Assembly (NCBI GenBank): GCA_020627925.1
Contig: JAHDFY010000002.1
Location: 1-64,000, forward strand
From: a bacterium
Lineage (GTDB): Bacteria; Patescibacteriota; Gracilibacteria; Absconditabacterales; Absconditicoccaceae
Reading direction: 5' to 3'
DNA length: 64,000 nucleotides
Shown here: positions 1-11,199 of the stretch, in pieces
Numbering within the stretch: position 1 is the stretch's first letter
Layout of the letters: the number at the start of each line of letters is the position of its first letter
Program-made: the position numbers and the translations under genes
Notes under the pieces: generated by a model
Seen by the model: only the letters and a program-made list of their open reading frames with translations
The model's database searches: none
What the model was told of the DNA's origin: nothing

Positions 1-1251
1 CCACATGGAGATTTAGCGGAAGATATGCTAGAATTTATACCTAAATCAAGAGCAAAAGATGTTGTCTTCTTTGATGCAGGTAATGAAGATAGACCAATGG
101 GTCTTAACCTTTATGAAATTGATAATCCTGATCAAGCGGATAGAACGGTAAACGATGCGACAGAAATATTTTTGAAAATGTTTTGACCTGAAATTTTTGG
201 TCCACGTATCCAAGAGTATTTTAAGTATGGGTCATTAACTATTTTGGAAGATTTTGAAGATAGACCAACTTTATTGGATGTTCCGCGTTTGTATACAGAT
301 GAAACATATAGAGAATTTAAAACAAAAAAAGTAAAAAATCCCGTGGTAAAGAACTTTTGGGAAAAGACATATAATTCGATGGGAGATAGAGAAAAACAAG
401 AAATTATTCCTTATTTTACTTCGAAATTTGTATCATTCAATACCAATAGACTTATTCGTAATATTATTGGTCAAACAAAATCTGCCTTTAGATTTAAAGA
501 GGCAATGGATAACCAAAAAATAGTATTGGTGAGTCTCTCTAAAGGTAAAATTGGTGAAATTAATGCCCAACTTTTGGGAATGATTATGGTATCCCAAATA
601 TACAACGCTGCGATGGGTCGTGCGACTATGGCAAAAGAGGATCGTAAAGATTTCTATCTTTACGTCGATGAATTCCAAAATTTTGTTTCGTGAACTTTTG
701 CTGATATCCTTTCTGAAGCCCGTAAATATCGTTTGTGTCTTGTGATGGCTCACCAATATATTGCACAATTAGAAACTTCCAACAAAGATTCTGGAGGTAA
801 ATGAGATGTAAAAGCTGCGGTTTTTGGTAACTGTTGAACAATTCAATCATTTAAAATTGGTGCTCCTGATGCAGAATTTCTTGAAAAAGAATACTCGCCT
901 GTATTGTGAGCACAGGATATTGTGGGTATTGCAAACTATAAAGCTTACATTAAATTAAACATTAATAATACAACAACTCGTGTATTTTCAATGAATGCGA
1001 TTTATACGAACGATTACAAAAATAAAAAAATTGCAAAAATTTTGAAACAATATTCTGCAAAAAAATATGGAAGAAAGAGGGAGTTTGTTGATGCAGAAAT
1101 TGCTGCAAGACTAGGTCTTGACTGAGATGGTGAAAATGAAAAAACTCCATTGCCCGCAGAGGCAAATGCTCCAGAACCTGGTGCTGTCGGAGCACAACAA
1201 AATACACTACCTGCAAATCCTTGAACTTTGCCAGAATCGCCTTCTACATAA
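1..1251 (+). CDS. VirD4/TraG-like conjugative-type ATPase, 5' end outside window
   Basis: C-terminal part of a HerA/FtsK-superfamily ATPase of the VirD4/TraG (TraM-recognition) type, which in type IV secretion pumps DNA or protein at the inner membrane. The fragment starts inside the Walker B region (PHGDL). Near residues 214-222 it carries LYVDEFQNF, the conserved TraG/TraD acidic motif, followed by the SEARKYR and AHQYIAQL segments. Residues just before the TAA are Pro/Ala/Gly-rich. Several in-frame TGA codons are read as Gly. It is a clear paralogue of the next gene, sharing the MGDREK, EIIPF/YF and RNIIGQ/RNVIGQ blocks. Whether it serves conjugation, secretion or pili is not visible, because no other T4SS gene is present. 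Confidence 0.85.
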
Positions 1252-1273
1252 GAAAAAAAACTTACCTATGATA

Positions 1274-1302
1274 GTTGAGTCCTTAAGGGCTCAACTTTTT
1301 TT
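1274..1302 (+). terminator. Rho-independent terminator after first ATPase gene
   Basis: A nine-pair stem, GTTGAGTCC with GGGCTCAAC (one G-T pair), closes a TTAA loop and is followed by seven T. It separates the two ATPase genes, so they are probably transcribed separately. Confidence 0.8.
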
Positions 1303-1430
1303 ATGCTACCTTGTGATATGATATCACAAAATTTAATAAACATGAATCAAAAGTAACTTTGCGACTTGCAAAAACCTGCTTTTTGACTACTAATTTTTAG
1401 TAATTATGTTTAGGATTAAAGTAAGAATTC

Positions 1431-3908
1431 ATGCAGTTTTTTATCATAATGGTTTTGTTGGGAATAATTCTACTGACTGCTGTTGGGTTTTGATCAGTGG
1501 CAGCGTATAGAGATTATTTTTCACGTATGCAAAAAAAACATAGAGACGAACAATCCGATGATCTAAAATTCATGCAAGTTCTCATACCAAAAAATAGAAT
1601 GGCAAGGTCTGCTGATATGGAAGCAACAGACCACATTAATTCTATGAAACAAAACATTGAGTTAATGAATCAAGTATACAAAAATTTGTATGCTGTTTAT
1701 GAAGAATCAAAGTTGAATGAAAAATATTGAAATAATTTTGTTTCAATGGAAGTTGTTGTTGAAGACCAACTAATAAAATTTTTTCTATGAATTCCTAGTG
1801 GTCATGTAGAGACTGTAGAAAAAAGTATTTCTTCTTTTTATCCTTGAGCAGTTGTTCATCTTGTCGAACAACCTAAAATGCTCGAAGAAGGAAAATTTTT
1901 GTCATGAGGAGAGTTGTTGCTCAAAAAATCAAATGCTAATCCGATCAAAATGTATGATGTTTTTGAAGCAGATCCAATGGATAGTTTGTTTGCATCATTT
2001 GCGAGAGTGCAAAAAAAAGAAAAAGTAGCTTTGCAGGTTTTGCTTTCTCCGTTACATGAAAAACGACAAAAAGAACTAAGAAAATCAGTTGAAGATATAA
2101 AAGAAGACAAAAAAAAATCTGCTTGGAAAGATTATGTTGTGTATTTTTTCAAAAAAATGCTATGAACAGATTCTGACGATGGTGATGATAAGAAAAAATC
2201 TCATAAATTTTCTAATCAACAACTATGAGATTTGGATAAAAAAGTAGAGGATGAATTGTTTGAGGTGTCTATCAAATTACTAGCCATTTCTCCTGAGGAA
2301 AAAAGACCAGATATTATGATTCAAGATATGGTAAGGGCTTTCCAACAATACAATTATGTTGGATTAAATGGTTTTACTTATACAAAAGCAGAGGATAGTA
2401 AAAAATTTGCGATTGAATTTGTAAAGAGAACGTTAGGAAAAAATAGATCTCTTTTGGATAGTTATAAAAACTTTAATACTTTCATGATTCTTAATATTAA
2501 AGAATTATCTTCATTTTTGCATTTTCCTCATTCTCGTTTTAATAGAAGTCCTCGTATTATATGGCAAAAATATAAAATAATACCAGCTCCTGATAATACG
2601 CCAAGCGAAGGGGTGTATCTGGGAGATAATTTGTTTGGTTGAGTAAAGAGAAAAATTTATGTAAAACCTACTGATAGGTTTAGACATTTTTACATCATTT
2701 GACAAACAGGAACAGGAAAGTCGACAATGATGGAAAATATGGCTGTACAAGACATGAGATTGTGAAATGGTTTTTGTTTGATTGATCCGCATGGAGATTT
2801 GTGTGATCATATTCTTCCTTATTTACCCAAGGAAAGGTTAGATGATTTGATTTACTTTGATCTTTCCAATGTTGATTATCCTATTGGATTTAATCCATTT
2901 GATGCTGATACTGATGAAGAAAGGGATATTGTAACCAATGATATGATTGAAATGTTTGTGGGTATGTATGGTCAAGAAATATTTGGTCCTCGTATTCAAG
3001 ATTACTTTATTAATGCTGCATTTTTATTAATGGAGCAACCTGATGGAGGAACATTACCAGAGGTAATGAGATTGTTTACTGATGAGGCCTATTTAGAGGC
3101 AAAACTTAAGAACTTAACTAATCCTGTTATTAACGCATGGTGGAGAAAAACATATAAAGCAATGGGAGACAGAGAAAAGAAAGAAATTATTCCGTTTTTG
3201 CAATCTAAGTTTTCTAGTTTTACCAATGGAGTCTATGTAAGAAACGTTATTGGTCAACCAAAATCTGCCTTCAATTTTACTGATGCCATGCAGGAGTGAA
3301 AAATTATTTTATGTAATTTGTCTAAATGATTGACAGGAGAAATTAATTCGCAACTTATTGGTAGAATGTTTGCTATGCAAATTAAGATTCATGCTTTGAG
3401 AAGAGCAGCGATTGAATCAAAAGATAGACAACCATACTTCTTGTATGTGGATGAGTTCCAAAATTATGTTTCGCAATCATTTGAAAGTATTTTGTCAGAA
3501 GCTCGTAAATATAAATTAGGTTTGTGTATTGCTCACCAATACATAGAACAATTAAAATCTGCTGGTTTGTGAGGAAGTGTTGATATGGCTAAACCGATTT
3601 TTGGTAATGTGGGTAGTCAACTTTATCTAAAAGTAGGTCCAGAAGATGCTGAATTCTTAGAAAAAAATGTAGAACCAGAATTTAGTAAGGGAGATCTAAT
3701 TAGCATGGATAGATTTAAATGAGTAATGACATTATCTATTGATACACAACCTTCTAGACCATTCAGTATTGCTCCTTATTATGTACTTCAAGAAGATCCG
3801 GTTCACTTATCCGAAAAAGTTGAAATTATCAAACAAATCTCTGCCTTAAAATGGGGAACAAAAAGAGAGTTGGCAGAAAAAGAAATTTTCTATAGAGTTG
3901 GTGTCTAG
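1431..3908 (+). CDS. VirD4/TraG-like membrane-anchored ATPase, second paralogue
   Basis: A complete 825-residue protein. One N-terminal membrane helix (about residues 3-25) is followed by a long linker and then a RecA-like ATPase domain. Walker A is GQTGTGKST near residue 424, whose first Gly is a TGA codon. Walker B is LIDPHGDL near residue 450, and YVDEFQNYVS lies near residue 672. The ATG at 1431 was chosen because it opens the membrane helix directly. The family couples ATP hydrolysis to substrate transfer through type IV secretion channels. Such VirD4/VirB4-like genes are common in CPR genomes, often without a full conjugation set. Tandem duplication with the preceding gene is seen directly; the substrate is unknown. 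Confidence 0.88.
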
Positions 3909-3952
3909 TTAGTTATTCGTTGGTTTATTATTGTTTATTGAAATTGTGTAGT

Positions 3953-4393
3953 ATGAAAAAAAAATATATTTTATTTTTGTTGTTGATTGGCTTGTTTCTG
4001 CTTGACCAATTACTGAAGTACTTGTTTTACGATTTGGCTCTTTTGGAGTGATCTATTTTTTTTGAGCCATTGCTAAATAACGGAATTTCTTTTGGGATTT
4101 GACTAAATTATTATTTTATTTTGGTTGTGAGTGTTATCGTCTTTTTTGCATTTGCTCGAGGGTGTTACTCTTGATCAATTTCTTGTTCTATTGCAGTGAT
4201 CTTTTTAGCATGATTGCTAGGTAATCTTTATGATAGAGTAGTTATTGGCGCTGTGAGAGATTTTTTTGTTTTTGGCCATTGGTTTGTTTTTAACTTGGCG
4301 GATGTGTATTTGAGTTTTGCTTGTTTTATGCTGCTCTTGGAAGAATTTCCTCTTGTAAAAAAAATGAGTATAATTTTTTCTTGAAAAAAATAA
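3953..4393 (+). CDS. lspA: signal peptidase II (prolipoprotein peptidase)
   Basis: A 146-residue, four-helix membrane aspartyl protease that cleaves the signal peptide of lipoproteins after diacylglyceryl transfer. The family motifs are present in order: DQLLK near residue 18, NNGISFG, then GNLYDRVVIGAVRDF and FNLADVYL holding the two catalytic aspartates. Length is slightly short of the usual 150-170. Five or more glycines are written TGA, including one directly before the GNLYDR motif. A substrate is in the same window: the lipobox protein at 9.1 kb. The gene lies 44 bases after the ATPase gene with no terminator seen between them, so they may be co-transcribed. Confidence 0.95.
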
Positions 4394-4458
4394 CACAACA
4401 CCTATAACCAGTCTGGTAGAAAAGAATTTGCTACTATTTTACATTATATTGTTTACTT

Positions 4459-4785
4459 ATGATCGTAGACGGAAGAATCGAAGGAAAGATCATCTACATT
4501 GGCGAAGAGCAAGAAGTAGGAAAAAATAACCTACGTAAAAAAACGTTTGTTGTAGAAGAAAACAGTGATAAGGAATATAAAAGTTCTCTATCAATAGACC
4601 TTATTAAAGACAGGGTTGATATGGTAAACGAATTTGCTGTGGGTGATGTTGTATTAGTTTCTGTAAATTTTAGAGCAAATGAATATAACGGTAAATACTA
4701 CAATAGTATTACTGCTTGGAGAATCGATAAGTCAGATGGATCTGTTTCTGGGAATAATGATGCAGACGATGATTTGCCATTCTAA
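4459..4785 (+). CDS. DUF3127 OB-fold protein with SSB-like acidic tail
   Basis: A 108-residue protein that matches the DUF3127 family by eye: an N-terminal beta-rich block with GKIIYIG, then FAVGDVVLVSVNFRANEY and NGKYYNSITAWRI. These are OB-fold type sequences related to single-stranded DNA-binding proteins. The C-terminus is DDDLPF after an acidic stretch, the same tip that SSB uses to recruit partner proteins, so a DNA-binding role is likely by inference. No TGA codons occur; all Gly are GGN. An AT-rich promoter-like stretch (TTACATTATATTG) lies just upstream and a terminator just downstream, so it is probably a single-gene unit. Confidence 0.8.
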   Translation: MIVDGRIEGKIIYIGEEQEVGKNNLRKKTFVVEENSDKEYKSSLSIDLIKDRVDMVNEFAVGDVVLVSVNFRANEYNGKYYNSITAWRIDKSDGSVSGNNDADDDLPF

Positions 4786-4807
4786 ATGATTGTAATTAAT
4801 AAAAAAT

Positions 4808-4839
4808 CTTCTAACTTAATTTAGTTGGAAGTTTTTTTT
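4808..4839 (+). terminator. Rho-independent terminator
   Basis: The stem CTTCTAACT pairs with AGTTGGAAG (one G-T pair) and is followed by eight T. It ends the DUF3127 transcript and lies between this gene and the convergent ruvB. Confidence 0.8.
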
Positions 4840-4873
4840 GTATTATTGATTATTGCTTCGCTTATTATTGTCC

Positions 4874-5824
4874 TTATTCTTCTATGAGTTTTCTTCCTCT
4901 TGATGTTTTCTGTACTTTTCATAATTTAATTAGTAGAGGCTCTATTTCATCTTCGACTGTTTTTTCGTTAAGTCCCATTTGAAGAGAGATAGTTTTGAGT
5001 CATAGTATTGTATCTGATCAGGAAAGTATGTCTAAGTACTTTTGATGAACGGGAGTAATGCCTCAATCTTTCACTTGGAGCCATGACTCACAAGAATCCC
5101 ATAGTGTTTGTGATAGCGTCAGATTTCATTCATTATGGCTTATAAGAAAATCTCTAATCTTTACACAAAAGTTGTGTATTTCTCTTGGAACGCTATCTAC
5201 TTTTTTGCTAATAGTTGGTATGAGATTTACATTTTCTAATATTATATCGTACTCATTGAGATATCTACTCACCACTGCAAATTTTTCATTTTCTGAATAC
5301 TCGATAAGATGGCAGTTGTATACAAATCTATTTTTTAGTGGTTGCGAAAGAGACTCGGGCTTTGTTGTTGCTCCAATAAGTGTAAAAGGAGAAAGAGGAA
5401 CTCTTACATTACCACCATCAGGCATAACCATATCAATAGCAAAATCCTCCATTGCAATATAAAGCATTTCTTCAATGGTCGGTTTGAGTCTATGAATTTC
5501 ATCAATAAATAATATATCATCAGACTCCATTGATGTTAAGATTGAAATGATGTCTGCGGGCTTGCTTATTGCGTATCATGTAATGATGTGTATTTTTCTT
5601 CAAGCTTGGTGAGAAATTATTTGTGCTAATGTTGTTTTACCATACCCGCTTGATCACGCAAGTAAGATATGTCATAAATGCTTTTTTCTGTGAAGCGCAC
5701 TTGTTACAGCAGTTTGCAAAATATTTTTTACGTGCTCTTGACCAATAAATTCATCAAAATTTATTGGTCTGTAAGAATTATTCGTTTCAAGTGATTTATC
5801 CGTTTGAATTTGTTTGATCTGCAT
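4874..5824 (-). CDS. ruvB: Holliday junction branch-migration helicase RuvB
   Basis: A 316-residue AAA+ motor that drives Holliday junction branch migration with RuvA. Seen in order: RPINFDEFIGQ at the N-terminus, Walker A GSSGYGKTT near residue 62 (first Gly is TGA), Walker B ILFIDEIHRL near residue 105, sensor 1 IGATTKPESL, and the C-terminal winged helix ending RGRKLIEE. The usual PPGLGKT loop is altered to SSGYGKT. The start codon lies inside the end of the upstream secreted-protein gene (29-base overlap), which suggests translational coupling. RuvA and RuvC are not in the window. Confidence 0.95.
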
Positions 5825-7901
5825 CCTTTATTTTGGTCATAATATAATAGGCGGTAGTGAATTCTGAAGGATTTATATGAAACACTTCACCATTGCTCAT
5901 TCTTATTGTTCACTCAATAATTAATCTTGAGTCAGTATTCAAGAGAAGATTAACAGTTCATTTTTGTTCGTCAGTTGTTATTGATTTTAGCGATCAAAAC
6001 CAGTTGGTGCTGTTGGTAAAGATGCTAATGCTTTTTTCTTTTTGTAGAGTATATTTTTTGTTGTTAAATAGCTCTATGATACCGATGCGTCATTCTTCAT
6101 CAAAAAGTTTGTTGGTATTAATCGCTATTTTCTTTTCTTTACTGTTGTCTAATGTTTCGTTGATGCTATCATCAAAAACTGTTAGTATATCGTTGGGACT
6201 TATTGTGCTTTTTTCTAAGCTTTGTAGAAATTTGTATTTTACGTTGAATCTATACAGCTGTAGAGCTACTTGATATCTAGTAACAGGTAGTTCAAAGTTG
6301 ACTTTATCTCCTTCTTGTACGATTCATAGTTCTAGCGCTCTGTCAAAATATGGCTCTCGTCGAACTACTTGTTCTCAGGAACCAATAATGTTTTTATCTA
6401 GCATTCTTACTAGACTTGCAACAAATTCTGCTTGGGTGATGTTTTGTGATGGTAAAAACAATGTTCCACTAGCGTTTATTAATTTGTTTTGACACACATA
6501 AAAAATGTAAGACCTGACACTATTGCTGCTGTCTTGGAGATCATCGTAGAAACATTCGTTGGGTATATTATCTGTCTCTCCGTTGAAATATGTTTGGTGG
6601 AAAATACCAATAAATTTTGATGCGTATTGTCTTTGCAGATATACTAATGGTTGAAAATCTATAGTATTTTTTGCAGAAGTCATTCATAGATCTCTCATCC
6701 ATCAAAGAGCTTCTTGAAACTCAGGATCTCATTCAAATGAAAGTGATTGGTTGCTATAATTAGTGCTTTTTACTATTACTTCTGTATCTATTTTTTCTTC
6801 GTTTTCTCCGGGTATTTTTGCCAAATTGTTGGTTTCTTTCATTATGTTTCTTAATCTGTACATCATGATGGCAATGTCTCATCTTGTTGTTGTGTTATAT
6901 ATTGTTTCTTCTGTAATTCTCAGATTATTAAGTAATCCTAATGCCTTTGCTTTTGTATAAAATCATTTCCATCGTGGACTGCTTTTTTCTGTTTCTGTAT
7001 TTCATTGAAATATTTTTATTAATACGGTGAGAGATTGAGCATAAGAAAATTCAGCTTTAGGTAGGAAATTTCCAGAATCTCACTTAAAAATACCATGTTC
7101 ACAAGAGTAGGTAACCCATTCTTTGAGTCACTCATGAGTTTGATTAAAATCATAGAATTCACAATTATAATTTTCGTCAGATTGATAATCTAGTATTTTT
7201 GAAAGTTGGCTAATGAATTTTGCTCATTGTTCTCTAGTGTGTAGGCCTCCTGTTCGATATTCCTCAACAGTAGGAAATTTTGTAAGTCAATTTGTATACA
7301 TCCATGCTATAGCGTTTTCTATTTCTGATTTTTTGTCATCATGTTGATAACTATCAATAATAACTGTTCTTGAGTTATCTAAATTTTCTGAGTCATCTGA
7401 GTTGTTGTTTTCTCATCAGTTATTTGTTCCTGTAGTCGTTACACTGCCTGAAATTGTTTGTTGGTTCCCTGTTGTAGCAGTTCCTGTTTGTATTACATCA
7501 TTTGTTCCTGTACTGGTGACGCTTCCCGTGTTTGTGTTTCCTGTCGTTGTGGCTCCCGTATTTATTTGTCCTGTTGTTATAATACTACCGGTGTTGGTCT
7601 CTATTGATCATGTTCCTGTACTTGTGTTGTTGTCTTCTTGTTTTTTTATGAAGACATGACAGTTCTCCATATTGGTTATCTTTGTTCTATTTTGATTGAA
7701 GAAATAGCCTTTTGCTATTCAAGAATCAAGTTGACATGAACGATCATTATCTACAGAAGAAGGATCCAAAAGAAATATATCTCCTGTTTTGGGGTCTATA
7801 ATCTTATCATCGTCCTTGTTGAGGGTTGCTTGAGCAAATGTAAATGATAAAGTAGACAAAAGTAGACATAGGGCTAAGGTGTTTTTTGCTAATGAAATCA
7901 T
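5796..7901 (-). CDS. secreted protein with SLH-like repeats
   Basis: A 701-residue protein with a clear signal peptide (residues 1-25, ending FAQA). An acidic segment follows, then a low-complexity linker of Thr, Gly, Asn and Ser repeats (units like NTGS and TTG, about residues 95-155). The rest holds repeated blocks similar to S-layer homology domains: a hydrophobic helix, short spacer, TRGDIAIMMYRL- and TQAEFVASLVRML-type segments. SLH domains normally bind cell-wall polymers, so a surface anchor role is inferred. TGA-Gly codons are frequent. The 3' end overlaps ruvB. A Thr-rich linker of this sort in a surface protein could be glycosylated, but nothing in the sequence proves it. Confidence 0.75.
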
Positions 7902-8114
7902 TGTGTGTAATCAAATGATAAACTTAGTTTTTCTTTCGGGATACTACTTAAAATATAATACTTTTCAATGTGTTCTATTTTTTTGAGCTGGAATTTCTTT
8001 TGATATGTTGTATGGATTTTTTTTGAAAATACAGAAGCTCTTTTTACATAGTGTTGTATTTTTGCACAACTACTATATACTTAAACCAGTTTAGATAAGA
8101 AAATAATCATTTTC

Positions 8115-9095
8115 ATGAAAAAAAGAATATTGACAGGAATTCAAACCACTGCAGAACAGTTCCATTTGTGAAATTACTTTGGTGCAGTTCGTCCTATGCT
8201 TGAACTTGCAAAAGATCCCAATAATGAAGTTTTTTTGTTTACGGCAAATATGCACAGCTTTACTGTAGTGCAAGATTGAGATGCTTTAAGAAAAAATACT
8301 CTTAATGCATTGAAACTTTTCCTGGCTGTTTCTCCTACTCCCGAAACATTTTTCATATATAATCCGGCAATGGTACCGGCTCATGCTCAACTTACATGGG
8401 TAACCCTTTGCCTTACAAATATGTGAGTACTTGAAAGAATGCATGCATTCAAAGATAAAGTACAAAAATGAAAGCAAAATGAAGCTAGCGTTGGATTATT
8501 TACTTATCCTTCACTAATGGCTATGGATATTCTGCTTTATGATGCCAATAATGTTCCTGTTTGAAAAGATCAAAAACAGCATGTTGAATATACAAGAGAT
8601 TTAGCTATGAAATTTAATCGTATTTATGGAGAAACTTTTGTCATTCCAGAAGCGGTCATTCAAAAAGATGTTGCTATTGTTCCTGGTATCGATGGTCAAA
8701 AAATGTCTAAGTCTAAGAATAATTATATTTGACTTCTTGATACTGAAAAGCAAATCTTAAAAAGAGTTAAGCAAATAGCTACAGATGCAAAAAGAATAGA
8801 AGACCCCAAAAATCCCGATGAATGTAATGTGTATAATATCCTAAAGCTTTTTCTTTCTCCTGAAGAAAATATTAGTATAAGAAAAAGATATATTGATTGA
8901 GGTTTATCATATAAAGAAGTAAAAGATTATCTTTATGAAAAAATAATTGAATTTGTAATACCTATTCAACAGAAATTTGACGCAATTTCTGACGAAGAAG
9001 TAAAAAAGATGTTGCAAATAAATGCAAAAAAAGCGAACGAGATAGCGACAAAAAAAGTTGATGAAGTGTATAAAAAAATTGGATTTATCCTTTAG
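8115..9095 (+). CDS. trpS: tryptophanyl-tRNA synthetase
   Basis: A 326-residue class I aminoacyl-tRNA synthetase that charges tRNA-Trp. The signatures seen are the HIGH-equivalent HLGNYFGA near residue 17, [20 protein letters not shown] in the tryptophan-binding region, and GQKMSKSKN (KMSKS loop) near residue 196. Length matches the bacterial family. Retention of a normal TrpRS and of TGG Trp codons supports reading TGA as Gly rather than Trp. Several Gly, such as in VPVGKDQ, are TGA. The gene begins a five-gene plus-strand run ending at the RNase P genes. Confidence 0.96.
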
Positions 9096-9116
9096 TTTTT
9101 TATGACAAATTAGACT

Positions 9117-9677
9117 ATGAAAAAAATATTTTCTATTGTATTTATAACCTTGTTGTTGAGTGCTTGTAACCGCTGATCATCTGTCGATCAATTTATACAA
9201 GCAGAACAAAAAGACATGGTTTCAGAAGTTGTTTCTAAAACAGGACAGACTTCTTCGATCAATGAAGTTGTTGCTTCTATTGCTTGAGAAGAAAATCAGA
9301 TAGAGGAAGTTGCTGATGATATTGTGTCTAATTTGCAAGACACTTCAGAAGAAAAAGAAGTTTTGAGATATCAAGAATTTTCTAAAACTTTATTGACCCA
9401 AAGCTTACAAAATAGCAAAACAATTGTCATTCACTTTTATGATGAAAATAGTCTCGTCGATCAATCTTTTAGAAAAAATGCTTTATTTGATAAAGAAAAA
9501 ATACCTGCAAATGTTATTATTTTGGCACGTCCTTATCAAGCAGAAGATGTTCTTGTCAAGAAATATCAAGTGAAAGCAGAAAATACGTTCATTTTTGTAG
9601 ATGAAACACTTAATGAACAATACAGAATGTCGAAATGAATAGTAAAACTTGAAACTATTTTGAAACGTTTACCGTAA
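9117..9677 (+). CDS. lipoprotein with thioredoxin-like C-terminal region
   Basis: A 186-residue protein with a short lipoprotein signal peptide (lipobox LLSAC, Cys at about residue 18), so probably processed by the LspA in this window and anchored in the membrane. An acidic, Glu-rich spacer follows. The second half (residues 95-180) has the pattern IVIHFYDENS, VIILARPY, TFIFVDETLN that resembles a thioredoxin fold. The CXXC motif is absent, so a redox role is not supported. It lies 21 bases after trpS and 7 bases before the next gene. Exact function unknown. Confidence 0.7.
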
Positions 9678-9684
9678 CTGATAC

Positions 9685-10437
9685 ATGAATACAGTCATCT
9701 CTTATTTGCAATATCATCTTTGAATTAGTAGAAGAAAGCTTGTCGTTTTGATCAAAAATGGCAGAGTTTTTTTGAATGGGAAAACTCTTGAAGAATTTAG
9801 TAAGGAACTTTCTCCAAATGATGTTTTGGAGGTTGTAGTTCCTAAAATGAAAAAAATACGTTTAGTTTTTCAGCAACAAGAAACTCACACAAATGTTTCA
9901 CTTTTGCTTTTTAATAAGCCAAAATGATATGTTGTTTCCAAAGAAGATAAACATAACAAAACAATTTATGAGTTACTCCCTCAAGAATACAAAAAATTTT
10001 ATTATATAGGAAGACTGGACAAAAACTCTCATGGTTTACTCTTGTTGACAGATAATCCTCGTATGGTTGATTTGTATGAATCTCCATCGTCTAAAATTGA
10101 TAAAATTTATAGAGTAGTGATTGATAAACAAATAGGAAAAAAGGATATGGAAAGAATGAAAAAATGATTATGGGTTTCTGCTGAATGAAAACTCATTCCA
10201 AGCATTAGGGAATGAGCACATAAATTATCCTTTTCCCTTATTAAATATAGTTTTGAAAAAAGGAAACATGTACTAACTATTTATATACATGAAGGTAAAA
10301 AGAGACACATCAGAAGGTTGCTAAAATCATTACATTATAAAGTATTGGATTTGCAAAGAACTGCTGTAGGAGAATTTACCTTATGAAACTTAAAACTAGG
10401 TCAACGACGTTTGATTAAACGTAAAAAGTTATTTTAA
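9685..10437 (+). CDS. RsuA/RluB-family rRNA pseudouridine synthase
   Basis: A 250-residue protein. An N-terminal S4 RNA-binding domain (residues 1-55, ISRRKLVVLIKNGRVFLNG) is joined to an RsuA/RluB/RluE-type catalytic domain. The catalytic aspartate is in GRLDKNSHGLLLLT near residue 112, and the family motif EGKKRHIRRL is near residue 206. It converts a uridine in rRNA to pseudouridine; which position cannot be told from this reading. Several Gly are TGA, including in FNKPKGYVVS. It is separated from rnpA by 12 bases, so the two probably share a transcript. Confidence 0.88.
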
Positions 10438-10449
10438 TCGTAGACAAAA

Positions 10450-10848
10450 ATGTTTCTAAAAAGAAAGAATAGACTAACTACCAAAGATATTCGTTATATG
10501 CTGAGAAAAAGAAATATTATTTTTTCTCAATATTTCTCCTGTCTACGAGTTCCTCAATATGTAGATAAAAAATATCATCAATATAGCGTTAATATTGGTT
10601 TAGCTTATAGTAAATCAGCAGTAAAAAGAAGAAAACTAAAAAAGATGCTTCTTGCACATTTACGCACCTTGGCCAAAGTGCAACAACCACTATGATGAAA
10701 ATATTATAAATTATTTTTTTCACTGAATAAAAAAAATATTCCTGACTTGCAGTCAAGATTTGCTTGAATGTCACGTCTACAACAAAAAAAGTATGTTTCG
10801 ACATTAGCTATGAAAATGCGAAAAAATATTTCTCATAAATTGAAATAA
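10450..10848 (+). CDS. rnpA: ribonuclease P protein component
   Basis: A 132-residue, very basic protein. It opens with LKRKNRLTTKDI, matching the N-terminal RnpA pattern. The segment NIGLAYSKSAVKRRKLKKML corresponds to the family's conserved SKKVGNAVVRNRIKR block, although RNR has become KRR, so the signature is weak. RnpA helps RNase P RNA bind precursor tRNA and remove its 5' leader. The probable RNase P RNA lies about 350 bases downstream on the same strand, which supports the call. Confidence 0.7.
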
Positions 10849-11199
10849 TTGATTTTTCTTTCCCTTTATTTGCGATGTTCCTTCAGGAATAGTAATTTTG
10901 CCCATGCTCAACAACAAAACGCAACAATCTTTCTTCTTGAGGGAAGCTGCCACTTCTCTTGTAAAATCACAATGTAGAGAATGATCTAGCTAATTGGGCA
11001 AATGGCATATGATGCTATAAAAAATGCAGTTTGGGTTCATCATGTCTTATGATTCTCAATGAAAGATTAATGATTATTGAGTAAAAGAATCCCCAGTAAA
11101 TATGTGATTGCTCATCTACAAGTCTGTTGACTATGAAGTACAGACTTGCCTTATTTTAGAAAAATATCTATGAGAAAAAAAATGATCTTATGTCGATAT
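10849..11199 (+). other. gene-poor spacer between rnpA and probable rnpB
   Basis: No convincing gene. Short open frames exist on both strands (11024-11275 plus, 10808-11008 minus) but they overlap each other or the RNA and match no family I know. A perfect nine-pair hairpin, CAAGTCTGT with ACAGACTTG around a 12-base loop, lies near 11119-11148. A longer-range match, TTTGCCCA near 10898 with TGGGCAAA near 10996, suggests further RNA structure. Confidence 0.4.

Noticed and set aside
5058-5462. 134-codon plus-strand ORF
   Set aside because: Antisense shadow of ruvB, whose motifs are unambiguous.
10808-11008. 66-codon minus-strand frame opposite the rnpA-rnpB spacer
   Set aside because: Overlaps the rnpA end and other open frames on both strands; nothing recognisable.
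10973-11160. Fragments reminiscent of YidD, expected after rnpA
   Set aside because: Would need a frameshift and loses the PSCS motif; TAA breaks the frame.
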